This document shows, piece after piece, positions 25,981-32,104 of a DNA stretch of 64,000 nt. The position numbers were made by a program, and so were the translations under genes. The stretch comes from Microglena sp. YARC (lineage: Eukaryota; Chlorophyta; Chlorophyceae; Chlamydomonadales; Chlamydomonadaceae): contig CM039464.1 of the NCBI GenBank assembly GCA_022414725.1, positions 38,525,420-38,589,419 on the forward strand, written 5' to 3'. How positions within the stretch are numbered: position 1 is the first letter of the stretch; each line of letters begins with the position of its first letter. Below the pieces are notes generated by a model that saw only the letters and a program-made list of their open reading frames with translations, searched no databases and was not told where the DNA came from.

Positions 25981-28900
25981 GCTCTGCCAGTGGCCAGCGC
26001 CAATGGGAAGGGCAGGGCGGCAAGAAAGGCAAAAACAGGCAGCCCCTTGCGTCCGGCATAATGAACCGCAGTGGCGAGTACAATTGCTTTCTCAACGTCA
26101 TCATCCAATGCCTCTGGCACTGCGAGGTCTTCCGTAAAGAGCTACTCAACCTGAACCCAGCGCGCTTCTCAGCCCACCCTGTGGTCAAATCCTTGATGGA
26201 GCTGTTCCATCAGCTAGATGAGGCCACAAGGGGGGCTCAGAGAGGACAGGAGCAGGCCGGTGTGGACCCTACAGGACTGAGAGAGGCACTGGACTTGCTG
26301 CCAGGATACCAGTTCAGGTGTGTGGGTGGGAAGGTGGTGGTGGTGTGTGGGTGTGGTCAAGTCCTTGATGGAGCTATTCCACCAAACTGAGATGGCCCAG
26401 AGGGGGCAGGAGCAGGCTGGTGTGGACCCAACAGAACTGAGGGGGGCACTGGACATGTTCCCAAGATACGAGTTTAGGTGTGGGTGGGTGGGTGGGGAGG
26501 AGAGCAAGTGGCCCTGGATCTGTCTGAACTGACTCGGCATGTCATGTCATTGGCGTAGCACAACAAAACAACTGATAATCCCAGAAATAGACACGCACAT
26601 ATACACAAACACCACCACATACTCCACTTACATGGCGGCATTCTAATGCGGCACTCTTCATACACACCACGACACACTCTCACACACGCACTCTCTCACA
26701 CACACCCTCACACGCTCTGGCACACCCCTCACTAATACGTGCACACACTCAACCCAGGATGGGCAAGATGAGCGACCCCTCGAGGTATTGATCTCTATCT
26801 TTGAGTGCCTGCCGGCATTCTAGTGCGGCACACCTCACACACACACACCACCTCACACGCTCTGGCACTCACCATTACTAACACGTGCACACACTCTACC
26901 CAGGATGGGCAAGATGAGCGACCCCTCGAGGTATTGATCGCTATCTTCGAGTGCCTGGCAGCATTCTAGTGCGGCACACCTCACACACACACCACCTCAC
27001 ACGCTCTGGCACTCACCATTACTAACACGTGCACACACTCTACCCAGGATGGGCAAGATGAGCGACCCCTCGAGGTATTGATCTCTATCTTCGAGTGCCT
27101 GCCGGCATTCTAGTGCGGCACACCTCACACACACACACCACCTCACACGCTCTGGCACTCACCATCACTAACACGTGCACACACTCTACCCAGGATGGGC
27201 AAGATGAGCGACCCCTCGAGGTATTGATCGCTATCTTTGAGTGCCTGCCGGCATTCTAGTGCGGCACACCTCACACACACACACCACCTCACACGCTCTG
27301 GCACTCACCATCACTAACACGTGCACACACTCTACCCAGGATGGGCAAGATGAGCGACCCCTCGAGGTATTGATCTCTATCTTCGAGTGCCTGCCGGCAT
27401 TCTTGTACGGCACACCTCACACACACACCACCTCACACGCTCTGGCACTCACCATCACTAACACGTGCACACACTCTACCCAGGATGGGCAAGATGAGCG
27501 ACCCCTCGAGGTATTGATCTCCATCTTCAAGTGCCTGGCAGCATTCTAGTGCGGCACACCTCACACACACACCACCTCACCTAGTGCGGCACAGACACAC
27601 TACCTCACACACACCACCTCACACGCCCTGGCACACGCACACCTCACTGACACGCGCACACGCACTTCCCAGGATGGGCGAGATGAGCGACCCATCTGAG
27701 GTATTGATCGCTATCTTCGAGTGCCTGGCCAGCGCCAAGGAGCTCATCCACCAAAAAGGCAAAGACACTATGGTGAACCAGCTATTCGGCATGTCGGTCT
27801 CTGAGCAGCTCCAGTGCAGGTCATGCGGAACCGTGAGCCATGTAGTGCCTAGCCATGTGGAGTACTTCCAAATCGTGCAGGCCACCTCCCTCCGGGCCAT
27901 CCACCTAACTGAGGGAGGGCGTATGGGGGAGAAGATCCACCTGGCTGATTCCCAACTGACCAAGAAGTGCGACGAGGATATCGAGGGTTGCAATGCCCCA
28001 GGGGTACCCTCCAAGTCACTGAAGTCTCTACCGTCAGTGTTCACCTTCCTCCTTGCGTGGGAGCAGAACGTGAGCTCCGAGGATATCGCCTGTACCATGC
28101 TGGCCGTGGATCTGGAGGTGAGAGGGTGGGTGGGTAGTTAGGCTACAAATACCACGCCCTACTACTTTCCTAGGACCAGCACTATCAAACCCAACCCTTG
28201 AAGCATGCTCTACTACACAAGTCCCCACAACTTGCCTGAACCCATGAACCCTGCTTTACCTATGCAGGTCACCCTTCGAGGTTTTCGGTGGCAGAGCCCC
28301 TAACTCGGAGCCCTTCTACTTTCCTATGGCCAGAACTATCAAACCCGAACCCTTAACCATGCTCTGCTACTCAAGCCAGCACCATCAAACCCAAATCCAA
28401 AGCCATATTGTGCCCTTCTACCTCCCTATGGCCACCACTACCACGTCTGAACCCATGAACCCCATCTTCACTGTGAAGGGTACCCCCTAGGAAGTCTTTG
28501 GTGACTGAGCCCCCCCCTTAGAGCCCTTCTCCCTCTCTCCATGTTTTGCTAATACGACCAGCACTATCAACCCCAACCCCCAAACCATGCTCTGCTACTA
28601 TTTCCACCACTACCACGCCTGAACCCATGAACCCATGAACCCCACTTCGCGTGTGCAGGTCAGCCCTTCAGAGGTTTTTACACCCACACACCCCACTGTC
28701 CACCAATGCCCCCACCCACCCACCCACCCCCCACACACACACACACTCTGTCCATCACTGCCCACACCCACCCCCTCCACACATAGGTCACCCCTTCAGA
28801 GGTTTTCGGTGGCCGAGCTCCCATTTCAGATCCCTTCTACCTGCGCTCCATGTTTTGCTACTACGGCCAGCACTACCATGCCTTTGTCTACCGGCGCGAA

Positions 28901-29029
28901 ATCAAACAATGGGTTATGTTTGATGACATGACTGTGGCCACGGTGGGCAGCTGGAAGAAAGTGCTTAAGAAGTGTGAACTAGGTCGCATCCAGCCGTCTG
29001 TGCTGTTCTACGTACGGAATGAGAGGTAG
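247..29029 (+). CDS. Large DUF629/USP-type ubiquitin C-terminal hydrolase-related protein, 3' part, 14 exons
   Basis: Predicted deubiquitinase that would cleave ubiquitin from proteins. It continues upstream of the window. Exons: 247-375, 1241-1314, 8133-8169, 9245-9358, 9966-10094, 12461-12558, 14380-14582, 16393-16546, 18043-21383, 23394-23519, 24610-24751, 25981-26317, 27673-28117, 28787-29029. Every junction is GT-AG and every phase matches. With one extra base removed from a G10 run at about 19515 they encode 1856 residues plus a stop. Seen: an N-terminal charged coiled coil (about 10-65), a K-rich and acidic stretch (165-260), a 1113-residue disordered exon (314-1426), a UIM (about 1478-1494) and a USP fold. 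The USP fold has Cys1551 in GEYNCFLNVIIQ, His1807 in GQHYHAF and Asp1822 in WVMFDD. The Cys box GEYNCFLN matches the plant family (Arabidopsis At3g47910 type) rather than canonical USPs. Exons before 18043 are placed by phase and coding look only. Confidence 0.82.
376..560 (+). repeat. Intron-start tandem repeat (AACCACCTGCAGTTGCAAC)n
   Basis: About seven copies of a 25-27-bp unit begin at the donor of exon a. Confidence 0.8.
640..870. repeat. Dispersed repeat, CCAGGGGTA...GCACTGATGAA type
   Basis: Related sequence occurs near 30225-30330 and 58450-58560, with GGCCAAATAGGCTAA-like and GCACTG(A/G)TGAAC-like blocks in the same order. Confidence 0.5.
880..1150 (+). repeat. C/A-rich tandem repeat before exon b
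   Basis: Irregular AACCCC and AACACC units fill the intron end before the acceptor at 1240. Confidence 0.8.
1241..1314 (+). CDS. USP gene, exon b
   Basis: Acceptor TGCCTTGCAG, donor CACAG|GTGTGG. It encodes ADLNSDRPRLLKDREEVEFA and onward, and ends in phase 2. The split Arg codon is completed by the first base of the 37-nt exon at 8133. Confidence 0.6.
1320..3360. other. Intron stretch with homopolymers, no gene seen
   Basis: It holds a C run at about 1495-1519, GA repeats at 2038-2065, and G runs at about 2341-2356 and 3062-3090. Short minus-strand ORFs around 2140-2800 have ordinary composition but no recognisable family. Confidence 0.5.
3362..3740 (+). repeat. Tandem repeat of about 97 bp
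   Basis: Units start GAGCTTGTGATTCT and include GTCTGATGTGTGCGTGACT. There are three to four copies. Confidence 0.8.
3784..5200 (+). repeat. CTGTCAATG satellite
   Basis: A nested array. The first part uses 27-36-bp units (GCTGTCTCTGATATCATT). The second uses about 93-bp units that also include TTTTGCTTCTGTCAATG and CACTGTATCCTTG. Both strands stay open for long ORFs because units are multiples of three. Confidence 0.9.
5314..6730 (+). other. Unique-looking stretch with short ORFs in the long USP intron
   Basis: Non-repetitive DNA between repeat tracts. A frame at 5321-5569 reads ENERQVINQTRREPHAARQ, and another at 6541-6726 reads SYKPAASSSRAVAQLDKLRL. Both have ordinary amino-acid composition, unlike the repeat ORFs around them. 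They could be remnants of an inserted element; no family is recognised. A CATA microsatellite lies at 6062-6111 and C/A-rich repeats at 6170-6480. Confidence 0.25.
6950..8132 (+). repeat. CCCCAACCTCCACCAAC satellite with acceptor copies before micro-exon c
   Basis: Units of 15-18 bp fill the region. The sequence GACCGCTT...CTGCTCCCATTCC(T/C)CTGTAG, which is the real acceptor tract of the exon at 8133, also occurs at 7083-7117 and 7658-7686. Confidence 0.85.
8133..8169 (+). CDS. USP gene, micro-exon c (37 nt)
   Basis: Acceptor CCCCTGTAG, donor GAG|GTAAGT, which is a consensus donor. It encodes SKSTRPKDLFIE after completing the split Arg, and ends in phase 0 as the next exon needs. It sits after a 6.8-kb intron and would be missed by most gene finders. 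Confidence 0.55.
8200..9240 (+). repeat. ACACCAACACCAC minisatellite
   Basis: Degenerate ACACCA/ACCACA units occupy nearly the whole intron between exons c and d. Confidence 0.85.
9245..9358 (+). CDS. USP gene, exon d
   Basis: Acceptor CATGCTGCAG, donor TCG|GTGGGT. It has 38 codons starting IFMYGPFIDLMATCQTLLF, phase 0 to 0. The amphipathic helical sequence is unlike the surrounding low-complexity DNA. This supports real coding, perhaps part of a DUF629-like region (inference). Confidence 0.65.
9450..9955 (+). repeat. CCAACCTCACCCC tandem repeat
   Basis: C-rich units around CTCCAACCTCACCCCACCCCTTC continue up to the acceptor of exon e. Confidence 0.85.
9966..10094 (+). CDS. USP gene, exon e
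   Basis: Acceptor ATGCTTGTAG, donor ACT|GTGAGA. It has 43 codons, TFQKRNYLAGGIFWDASN and onward, ending SLLIT, phase 0 to 0. A second, still open copy of its 3' two thirds lies at 10191-10284. Confidence 0.62.
10187..10379 (+). repeat. Donor-side copies of exon e
   Basis: Positions 10191-10284 repeat GCATCCAACATCTGTGTGTC through the donor ATAACT|GTGAGA. A fragment lies at 10363-10379. The longer copy has no stop. Confidence 0.85.
10396..11329. mobile_element. hAT-like MITE with internal 36-bp minisatellite
   Basis: Starts CAGGGATTTGTTTTCAG and ends GGATCTCTG. It is flanked by the 8-bp duplication CTGTGTGT (10388-10395 and 11330-11337). Its 5' end matches the elements at 36901 and 37692. The interior (about 10497-11260) is about 21 copies of a 36-bp unit in two variants (TTGAAAGCC and TTTAGGGCC). 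The minus strand of the array is open for 276 codons. Confidence 0.8.
11585..11840 (+). repeat. AT-rich minisatellite (TTACATTATATTACATTGCA)
   Basis: Degenerate ATTATATTACATT units occur in the intron before exon f. Confidence 0.8.
11890..12390 (+). repeat. Acceptor-side copies of exon f
   Basis: Four copies of TCTTTACA...GAGGATGCTGGAGTGAACAGCAAGG occur (about 11894, 12053, 12172, 12347) before the real exon at 12461. CA repeats separate them. Some have lost the AG. Confidence 0.88.
12461..12558 (+). CDS. USP gene, exon f (lysine-rich)
   Basis: Acceptor TCTTTACAG, donor GTGAG|GTAAGG. It encodes EEDAGINSKGGSSK followed by a run of lysines, then AGAAKLV, and ends in phase 2. The basic patch could be a nuclear-localisation or RNA-binding stretch (inference). 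It is flanked by edge copies on both sides. Confidence 0.65.
12575..13070 (+). repeat. Donor-side copies of exon f
   Basis: At least six copies of (GGGG)AACTAAGCTTGTGAGGTGAGG follow, each with a donor-like GTGAGG or GTAAGG and GGAT tetramers. One more copy lies at 13905-13945. Confidence 0.88.
13110..13469. mobile_element. MITE with TAGGGAGCGGCAGG terminal inverted repeats
   Basis: Perfect 14-bp inverted termini (TAGGGAGCGGCAGG and CCTGCCGCTCCCTA) are flanked by the 8-bp duplication CATATAAA (13102-13109 and 13470-13477). It is 360 bp with no transposase. The 8-bp duplication points to a hAT-like class. Confidence 0.88.
14010..14260 (+). repeat. Acceptor-side copies of exon g
   Basis: Two copies (14009-14095, 14156-14245) of CCTTCCCACCTGTAG plus GACTCAGATGCTGAGGGCAA and the following exon part precede the real exon. 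CATCAC repeats separate them. Confidence 0.9.
14380..14582 (+). CDS. USP gene, exon g (acidic)
   Basis: Acceptor CCCGCAG, donor CATG|GTAAGA. It encodes QSSDSDADGKETFPSPREAV, an acidic stretch, then YIVIDGLRILMQEIDF and a second acidic stretch ending in DDCH. The first base completes the Arg left by exon f, and it ends in phase 1. Confidence 0.7.
14583..15380 (+). repeat. Donor-side copies of exon g
   Basis: GAGGAGGGCGCGGACGACAG plus (C)AATGGTAAGACCCTGCA recurs at about 14733 and 14912, with shorter copies to 15390. Units of about 180 bp share GTGAACTTGCTTCTAGAACTT. Confidence 0.88.
15400..15950. other. Intron stretch, no gene seen
   Basis: Ordinary unique-looking DNA with an AT-rich block (15615-15705). 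No supported exon. Confidence 0.5.
15960..16390 (+). repeat. Pyrimidine-tract repeats before exon h
   Basis: Units around CCAAACCCTCCAGCCCCCC and AACCTTCCCACCCCC recur up to the acceptor at 16392. Confidence 0.8.
16393..16546 (+). CDS. USP gene, exon h
   Basis: Acceptor ACTCCACAG, donor GCAGG|GTGAGT. It encodes DVDADKIKAVIAILTPEQ and onward to FTDVVAG, with a compact helical look. Phase 1 in and phase 2 out, which matches both neighbours. Confidence 0.7.
16887..16935 (+). repeat. Donor-side copy of exon h
   Basis: GACTTGGATGAGCTGAGTCAGAAT repeats the middle of exon h. One copy only. Confidence 0.7.
17118..17311 (+). mobile_element. hAT-like MITE, CAGGGTACTAC family, copy 1
   Basis: Termini CAGGGTACTAC and GTAGTACCCTG are perfect inverted repeats. 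The exact 8-bp duplication is CAGTGTAC (17110-17117 and 17312-17319). The interior is rich in GCGC and CAAATTGGTC. No coding capacity. Confidence 0.92.
17524..17650 (+). mobile_element. Fragment of the TAGGGA...CATATCATATGA element
   Basis: TAGGGACCAGCATATCACATGA and the following ATGATATCAT blocks resemble the complete element at 31077. The other end is missing. Confidence 0.55.
17690..18035 (+). repeat. Two local tandem repeats before exon i
   Basis: GTGATTTCTTGGTTTGCATATGT occurs twice. ACATACATGATAC(T/C)CA(C/T)AATTA with TG repeats occurs three times. Confidence 0.7.
18043..21383 (+). CDS. USP gene, exon i (giant disordered exon)
   Basis: A 3341-nt exon with acceptor TACTGTACAG and donor GAG|GTAAGC. 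It encodes about 1113 residues, nearly all low complexity. In order these are an Ala-rich start, a Pro run, APAQ repeats, five repeats around RPAMADPVEEG, a Lys/Glu helix, a Gly/Arg-rich block, a Met/His/Gln-rich block with units like QQDYDGMGQ, and repeats around PPGYSQGQAMPT. The reading frame moves by +1 near a run of ten Gs (about 19515-19524). The upstream frame stops at 19573 while the downstream frame stays open to the donor. I read this as one extra base in the assembly or a recent frameshift. The block may serve scaffold or condensate roles (inference). Confidence 0.72.
21707..21869 (-). mobile_element. hAT-like MITE, CAGGGTACTAC family, copy 2
   Basis: Inverted relative to copy 1. 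Same termini. Flanks AAGAGAAC and AACAGAAC form a 7/8 target duplication. Confidence 0.88.
21965..22345 (+). repeat. Donor-side copies of exon i
   Basis: Three copies (about 21976, 22132, 22294) of ACGTCAGCATGGCAGGTGCC, the end of exon i, are followed by a GTGAGC- or GTGGGC-like donor and GGGTGGTGTTTAAATTGGAC. Confidence 0.9.
22345..22680. other. Intron stretch with one local duplication
   Basis: GTTGCTTTAGGGGGCCAAA and GCTGCTAGTAGCAC occur at about 22526 and 22636. No gene seen. Confidence 0.5.
22680..23390 (+). repeat. Acceptor-side copies of exon j
   Basis: Copies at about 22676, 22975, 23110 and 23252 carry (GG)CACCAGTGG..GTCGCTGCTGT and CTCTCAATTCCCATCTCTCC, the start of exon j, plus about 80 bp of intron end. 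Confidence 0.9.
22741..22935 (+). mobile_element. Dispersed element with GGCTCCGCC hairpin end, copy 1
   Basis: Shares GGCAACGGAAGCGAGTTAGT, GACGTGTCAGGCTTCATC and ACAAATGGGTAA with 57059-57252 (inverted) and 61495-61740. It ends in a G/C hairpin (GGGGGCTCCCGCCCCC...GGCTCCGCC). Confidence 0.7.
23394..23519 (+). CDS. USP gene, exon j
   Basis: Acceptor CCAACCAG, donor CACAG|GTAAGA. It has 42 codons beginning APVEVAAMEISQFPSLQ and containing KPKAWNTVVAAS, phase 0 to 0. The FPSL...KAW pattern looks like a short linear motif. The partner is unknown. Confidence 0.7.
23530..23655 (+). repeat. G-rich intron start after exon j
   Basis: Runs of up to 18 G alternate with GTAGAAGAGG and GTACAAGAGG. Such runs are prone to assembly error. 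Confidence 0.7.
23755..24545 (+). repeat. Acceptor-side copies of UIM exon k
   Basis: Six copies (about 23765, 23876, 23988, 24100, 24378, 24497) of CCCAGGTGGCTGCTGCCCCT plus GTGGTGGTGGATGATGAAGATGAT precede the real exon. The UIM itself is never copied here. Confidence 0.92.
24610..24751 (+). CDS. USP gene, exon k (ubiquitin-interacting motif)
   Basis: Acceptor GCCCCAG, donor CACAG|GTAGGT. After VVAVPVVVDDEDDE comes DEDLQRALKESMEM, which fits the UIM consensus (acidic cluster, hydrophobic, invariant Ala, Ser two turns later). A UIM next to a USP domain would help bind ubiquitin chains. It ends in phase 1; the Gly codon is completed at 25981. Confidence 0.8.
24945..25365 (+). repeat. Donor-side copies of UIM exon k
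   Basis: Four copies (about 24958, 25128, 25215, 25326) of GAGCGAAATGCAACAACACA plus TGAACACAGGTGGGT, the last exon part and donor, are separated by GTGGGTG repeats. Confidence 0.92.
25590..25930 (+). repeat. Acceptor-side copies of catalytic exon l
   Basis: Two copies (25595-25740 and 25777-25925) of CACACAGGCTCTGTCTCTGG through the start of the Cys box. They read SGEYTCSLKFII and CGKYSCSLKFII and then depart from the exon. Both keep a CACAG acceptor. Confidence 0.93.
25981..26317 (+). CDS. USP gene, exon l (catalytic cysteine box)
   Basis: Acceptor CACACATAG, donor TTCAG|GTGTGT. It contains SGEYNCFLNVIIQCLWHCEV. The catalytic Cys codon is at 26085-26087, in the Cys box typical of plant DUF629/USP proteins. 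The exon continues with the helical finger region ending LDLLPGYQF. Two degenerate copies of its 5' half lie upstream and one copy of its 3' half lies downstream. Confidence 0.9.
26345..26490 (+). repeat. Donor-side copy of exon l
   Basis: Repeats GTGGTCAAGTCCTTGATGGA through the exon end and donor TTTAG|GTGTGG. The copied part is 79% or so similar by eye and carries indels. Confidence 0.9.
26680..27560 (+). repeat. Six acceptor-side pseudo-exon copies of exon m
   Basis: Units of 144-146 bp; GATGGGCAAGATGAGCGACC starts at 26758, 26904, 27048, 27194, 27340 and 27484. Each keeps a CCCAG acceptor. All share CCCCTCGAGG in place of CCCATCTGAGG, a one-base loss that gives an early stop (TATTGA). 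Confidence 0.95.
27673..28117 (+). CDS. USP gene, exon m (finger domain)
   Basis: Acceptor CTTCCCAG, donor CTGGAG|GTGAGA. It encodes MGEMSDPSEVLIAIFECLAS, then LFGMSVSEQLQCRSCG, and later KKCDEDIEGCNAPG. CRSC and the later Cys pair are plausible zinc ligands, as in the plant family. The last base of the preceding exon plus the first G here give Arg. Six frameshifted copies of the 5' part precede it. Confidence 0.9.
28140..28700 (+). repeat. Acceptor-side copies of last USP exon n
   Basis: At least three degraded copies (about 28266, 28478, 28657) of GGTCACCCTTCGAGGTTTTC plus CCCTTCTACTTTCCTATGGC occur. Further fragments around CCAGCACTATCAAACCC occur from 28170. Confidence 0.85.
28787..29029 (+). 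CDS. USP gene, last exon n (catalytic His and Asp)
   Basis: Acceptor CACACATAG. It has 80 codons plus TAG (29027-29029). It contains CYYGQHYHAFVYR, with the catalytic His codon at 28877-28879, and WVMFDDMTV, with the third catalytic residue. It ends QPSVLFYVRNER, the normal C-terminus of this family. Confidence 0.92.
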   Translation, partial: VTPSEVFGGRAPISDPFYLRSMFCYYGQHYHAFVYRREIKQWVMFDDMTVATVGSWKKVLKKCELGRIQPSVLFYVRNER

Positions 29030-29117
29030 AGAGCAGGAGACGAGATAGGAGCGTATGGAGCAGAATCGACTGCAGGCTCATGTTTGAAAGCTTGCATTTG
29101 GCCCCATTGGGTTGCTG

Positions 29118-29195
29118 AAGTGACAGTGCCCTCGGTCGCATGTAGCTATCCATGCTGTGCTACAGGCTGAGGGAGAGGGAGAGAGCAGGAGACGG
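29118..29195 (+). repeat. Copy of the 3' end of last USP exon n
   Basis: CTCGGTCGCATGTAGCTATC, then GTGCTGTGCTAC and GAGAGAGCAGGAGACG repeat the last coding bases and the start of the 3' UTR in degraded form. Confidence 0.7.
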
Positions 29196-29273
29196 GAATG
29201 GGAATGGGATTTCGCAGAAATGGGACTGGGCGGTCATGTTCGGCAGCATGGGTGGGCTGGATCTAGTGGTATC

Positions 29274-29478
29274 CAAGGTCGTTCAGGGTGCTGTGTCCTC
29301 CGTCGCAGATGCAACGACGAAGAGTCCGTTGCGTTGCGTCAGGTGTGTGTGTGTTGGGGTGGGGGGGGGGGGGGGGGGTCCATTGACTAGAAGGAAGGGT
29401 CGGTTGCGTCGCAAGACGCAGGCTATACAATTGGTTGCGTCTCAGGCAGCAGAGATGGGGTCCACCTGAAGTACCTGG
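29274..29478 (+). mobile_element. hAT-like MITE, CAGGGTTGTTCAGG family, copy 1
   Basis: Starts CAAGGTCGTTCAGGG, ends CCTGAAGTACCTGG. Exact 8-bp duplication GTGGTATC (29266-29273, 29479-29486). The interior has repeated GTTGCGTC/GACGCA motifs shared with the other copies. Confidence 0.85.
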
Positions 29479-30326
29479 GTGGTATCTATAAGCAAAATGA
29501 TTCTGATAAAACAAACTAGGTAGATTTTGAGGGGGAAAGGGGGGGGGGGGGGGGGGGGCTTGTGGCATGCGCAGATATTTCGGCAGTTTTGGTCAGCTGA
29601 TGCACTTGGTTGCCAAGAAGCTGCCAAGAAGCTGCTGATCAGCATAATGAAAATAGCAGTTCTGTTTTCCTGGATTCGTTTCCCTGTTTTGTGGTACATG
29701 TGTGTCGTTTCAGCTCATAGGCTCATTAGCCTGACGTGCAGTACGGCATAATATTACAACGGGTGCGGAGCCCCAATACCTAAGGGAACCCGCGACATGG
29801 GCTGGTCACCCCTGATAGGGGCAGTCAGCTTGTTTACATGCCCTACAGTAGCATTGCCAAGGCATAACCGGCCAACAAGGCGACACTGTAATGTTGTTTG
29901 CCGTCCTGCACTTTCTCGATGCTTCTGAATTTGAATTGTAACATGCTTTTTCAGCCGACTAAGGGCTCCTCGCCATCTCCCAATTCCAAGTCCCCCCGCA
30001 CGAGACCCATGGAAACCAGGGAGCATGCATAGGGGAGTAGACAATTCAAAGACCTGTCTAGGTCAGGATTGGATTGGATACTTCGTCTATAAGTCTTGAG
30101 GCTGGCCGTCGTCTGCAGGCGTAGTAAACATGGGTGGCCTACACACCATTACATCACACTCCTGGGTACAGAATGCAATCACACTCCGCTAGTTACGTCG
30201 AATGAAGTGTGTGTACAGTATGCTCCAGTCCAGGTGAGGGGAAGCCAAAGAATCTAGAGGGACTTTCCCAACCTCGATGTCAGCAGAGGCTTTAGTGTAT
30301 ACAAGCACTGATGAACGGATGAGATA

Positions 30327-30501
30327 CAGGGTTATTCAGGACGCTGGGTCCTCTGCTGTAGACGCAACGCCAAAGGGTCCGTTACTTCGTTGCGTCGCAG
30401 GACGCAATGTAGGGAGGCTCCGTTGACCAGAAGGAAGGGTCCGTTGCGTGATTGAGTCGTGCCTCAGGCAGCAGAGCTGGGGGTCCTCCTGAGATGCCCT
30501 G
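30327..30501 (+). mobile_element. hAT-like MITE, CAGGGTTGTTCAGG family, copy 2
   Basis: Starts CAGGGTTATTCAGG, ends CCTGAGATGCCCTG. Flanks ATGAGATA and ATGAGTTA (7/8). Confidence 0.85.
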
Positions 30502-31076
30502 ATGAGTTAGTGAGAACAAAAAAACAGGGGTACAACTGGGGAGCCGTTGTTCGGTTAACCGGTTCTTGGTCGCTGAAGTTGTGTTGCTTTTATTACTTGG
30601 TCTATCAGCCCGCAGGCTGCTCACCCGTCAATCTGCTGTTGGTTCGGATTAGACAACTAAACATGGGAAGTACCGGTCAGTACAAACAGATTATACACTG
30701 ACTCAGTGAGTACAGAATGCAAGCACCATGGTTTTTGACAACAATACCTAGGCAGGTGCGAAAACCAGGGGCAAATCCAATTAAAATCCCCTACCCATGC
30801 CAATCCAGTCCAAATCCAATATAAAAAAATCAGCGTGGTTTGTTTCGGGTGAGAACTTAGTATTGAATTTTGTTCCATGGCTCAGTCGCTCCAGCCATTA
30901 TAACACTACAGCGGACGATTTGGGATCGACAGTCGTAGGTCTTGTTTAGAAGCTCCACAGTTTCGAAAATAAAATTCCAAATCACACAACATTTTCAGTT
31001 TCAATTTTGTAGCACACCATCGTGTTACAAAAAAGGTACTAGGTTCCTTTAGAGAAACTTTCCTTTCCATAATAAT

Positions 31077-31269
31077 TAGGGAACGGCATATCATATGACG
31101 TTGACCAAAGACGAATATGATATCATAAAAAAATCATATGATTTAATACCATATGATATGATGGCCCAGGCCAAAGTTACCTAGTAAGACCGCCGGTTTT
31201 TTATGAAATCATTTGACATCATATGATGACATGATATCGTATGATATCATATTGCCTACCGTATCCCTA
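31077..31269. mobile_element. MITE with TAGGGA(A/T)ACGG ends and CATATGAT palindromes
   Basis: Ends TAGGGAACGG and CCGTATCCCTA. Exact 8-bp duplication ATAATAAT (31069-31076, 31270-31277). The interior is full of ATGATATCAT-type palindromes. Confidence 0.85.
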
Positions 31270-31305
31270 ATAATAATACAACTGGCAAAGGGGACAGCTG
31301 TCCGG

Positions 31306-31474
31306 CAGGTTACTTCAGGCACCCCAGCTCTGCTGTTGTTGGGCCTGAGACGCAACCAATTATGTAGCTTGCTTCCTGCGACGCAACATACCCTCCCCAC
31401 GTTGCGTCCTGCAACGCAATGGACCCTTTGACGTTGCGTCTGCGACAGAGGACGCAGCATCCTGAACAACCCTG
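31306..31474 (-). mobile_element. hAT-like MITE, CAGGGTTGTTCAGG family, copy 3
   Basis: Inverted: starts CAGGTTACTTCAGG, ends CCTGAACAACCCTG. Flanks CTGTCCGG and CTGTCTTG match at 6 of 8. Lies 36 bp from the previous element. Confidence 0.8.
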
Positions 31475-32104
31475 CTGTCTTGTTTGGGCATGGTGATAAT
31501 TAACCCTGATATATCAAACCCGTTTCCCTTTCTTTTTTAAAGTACGATTTTCGCCTGAAAATGTGGGTCCCCCTAAGCTAGCCTCGTACTACTAAAATAA
31601 TTACATGTGATTGGAAGAGTTACTCTGACTCGGAACGAGTAGGTAACCTTAGGCCGGCGGGCCCACTATCTATTGAACTGGATCTACTGAACTCAGAGGT
31701 GAGGGAACAAGTCTGAGCACATCAAGCCAAGCCAAGCCAACTCCCCCAGATGTGAGGGACAAGTCTGAGAACGCCAAGCCAAGCCAACTCCGTGAGCAGT
31801 GCTTAATTTCAAAAGATTGAATTCGCTCTCTGAAAGTGAAGTGGTCGCCCTACGACCAGATCACCAATTCACGGTCCTAGTCATCGCACTCCAGTATTCC
31901 TACGACAATTTCCACGCAATCCTTGATCCTATAGCCGCGTCTCCGTATGCCTGCATTAATTCCTGCTTGATCTCGATCCCTTTCTGTTCATCACTCGACC
32001 AGAAAGCATCAGCATCAGCATCCTACTACCCTTTCTCATACTCGGGCTCCCAACCCTGCCGACTCGACTAATTTAGTGCGCGTAATTGCCGCCAGTTCCT
32101 CGCG

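Larger units (their letters stand above)
29500..32100. other. Intergenic region between the USP gene and the kinase gene
   Basis: No supported exon. It holds a G run (about 29539-29558), dispersed repeats, and the elements listed separately. The kinase promoter should lie in its last part, but no TATA-like or other motif stands out. Confidence 0.5.

Noticed and set aside
26757..27560. Regularly spaced repeats that could suggest a CRISPR array
   Set aside because: Units are 144-146 bp, spacers are also repeated, and the repeated part is a pseudo-exon. The genome is eukaryotic.
31799..32071. 90-residue ORF as an upstream part of the kinase
   Set aside because: It ends with a stop at 32069-32071, before the likely start at 32105. 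Composition is ordinary, but nothing ties it to a gene.
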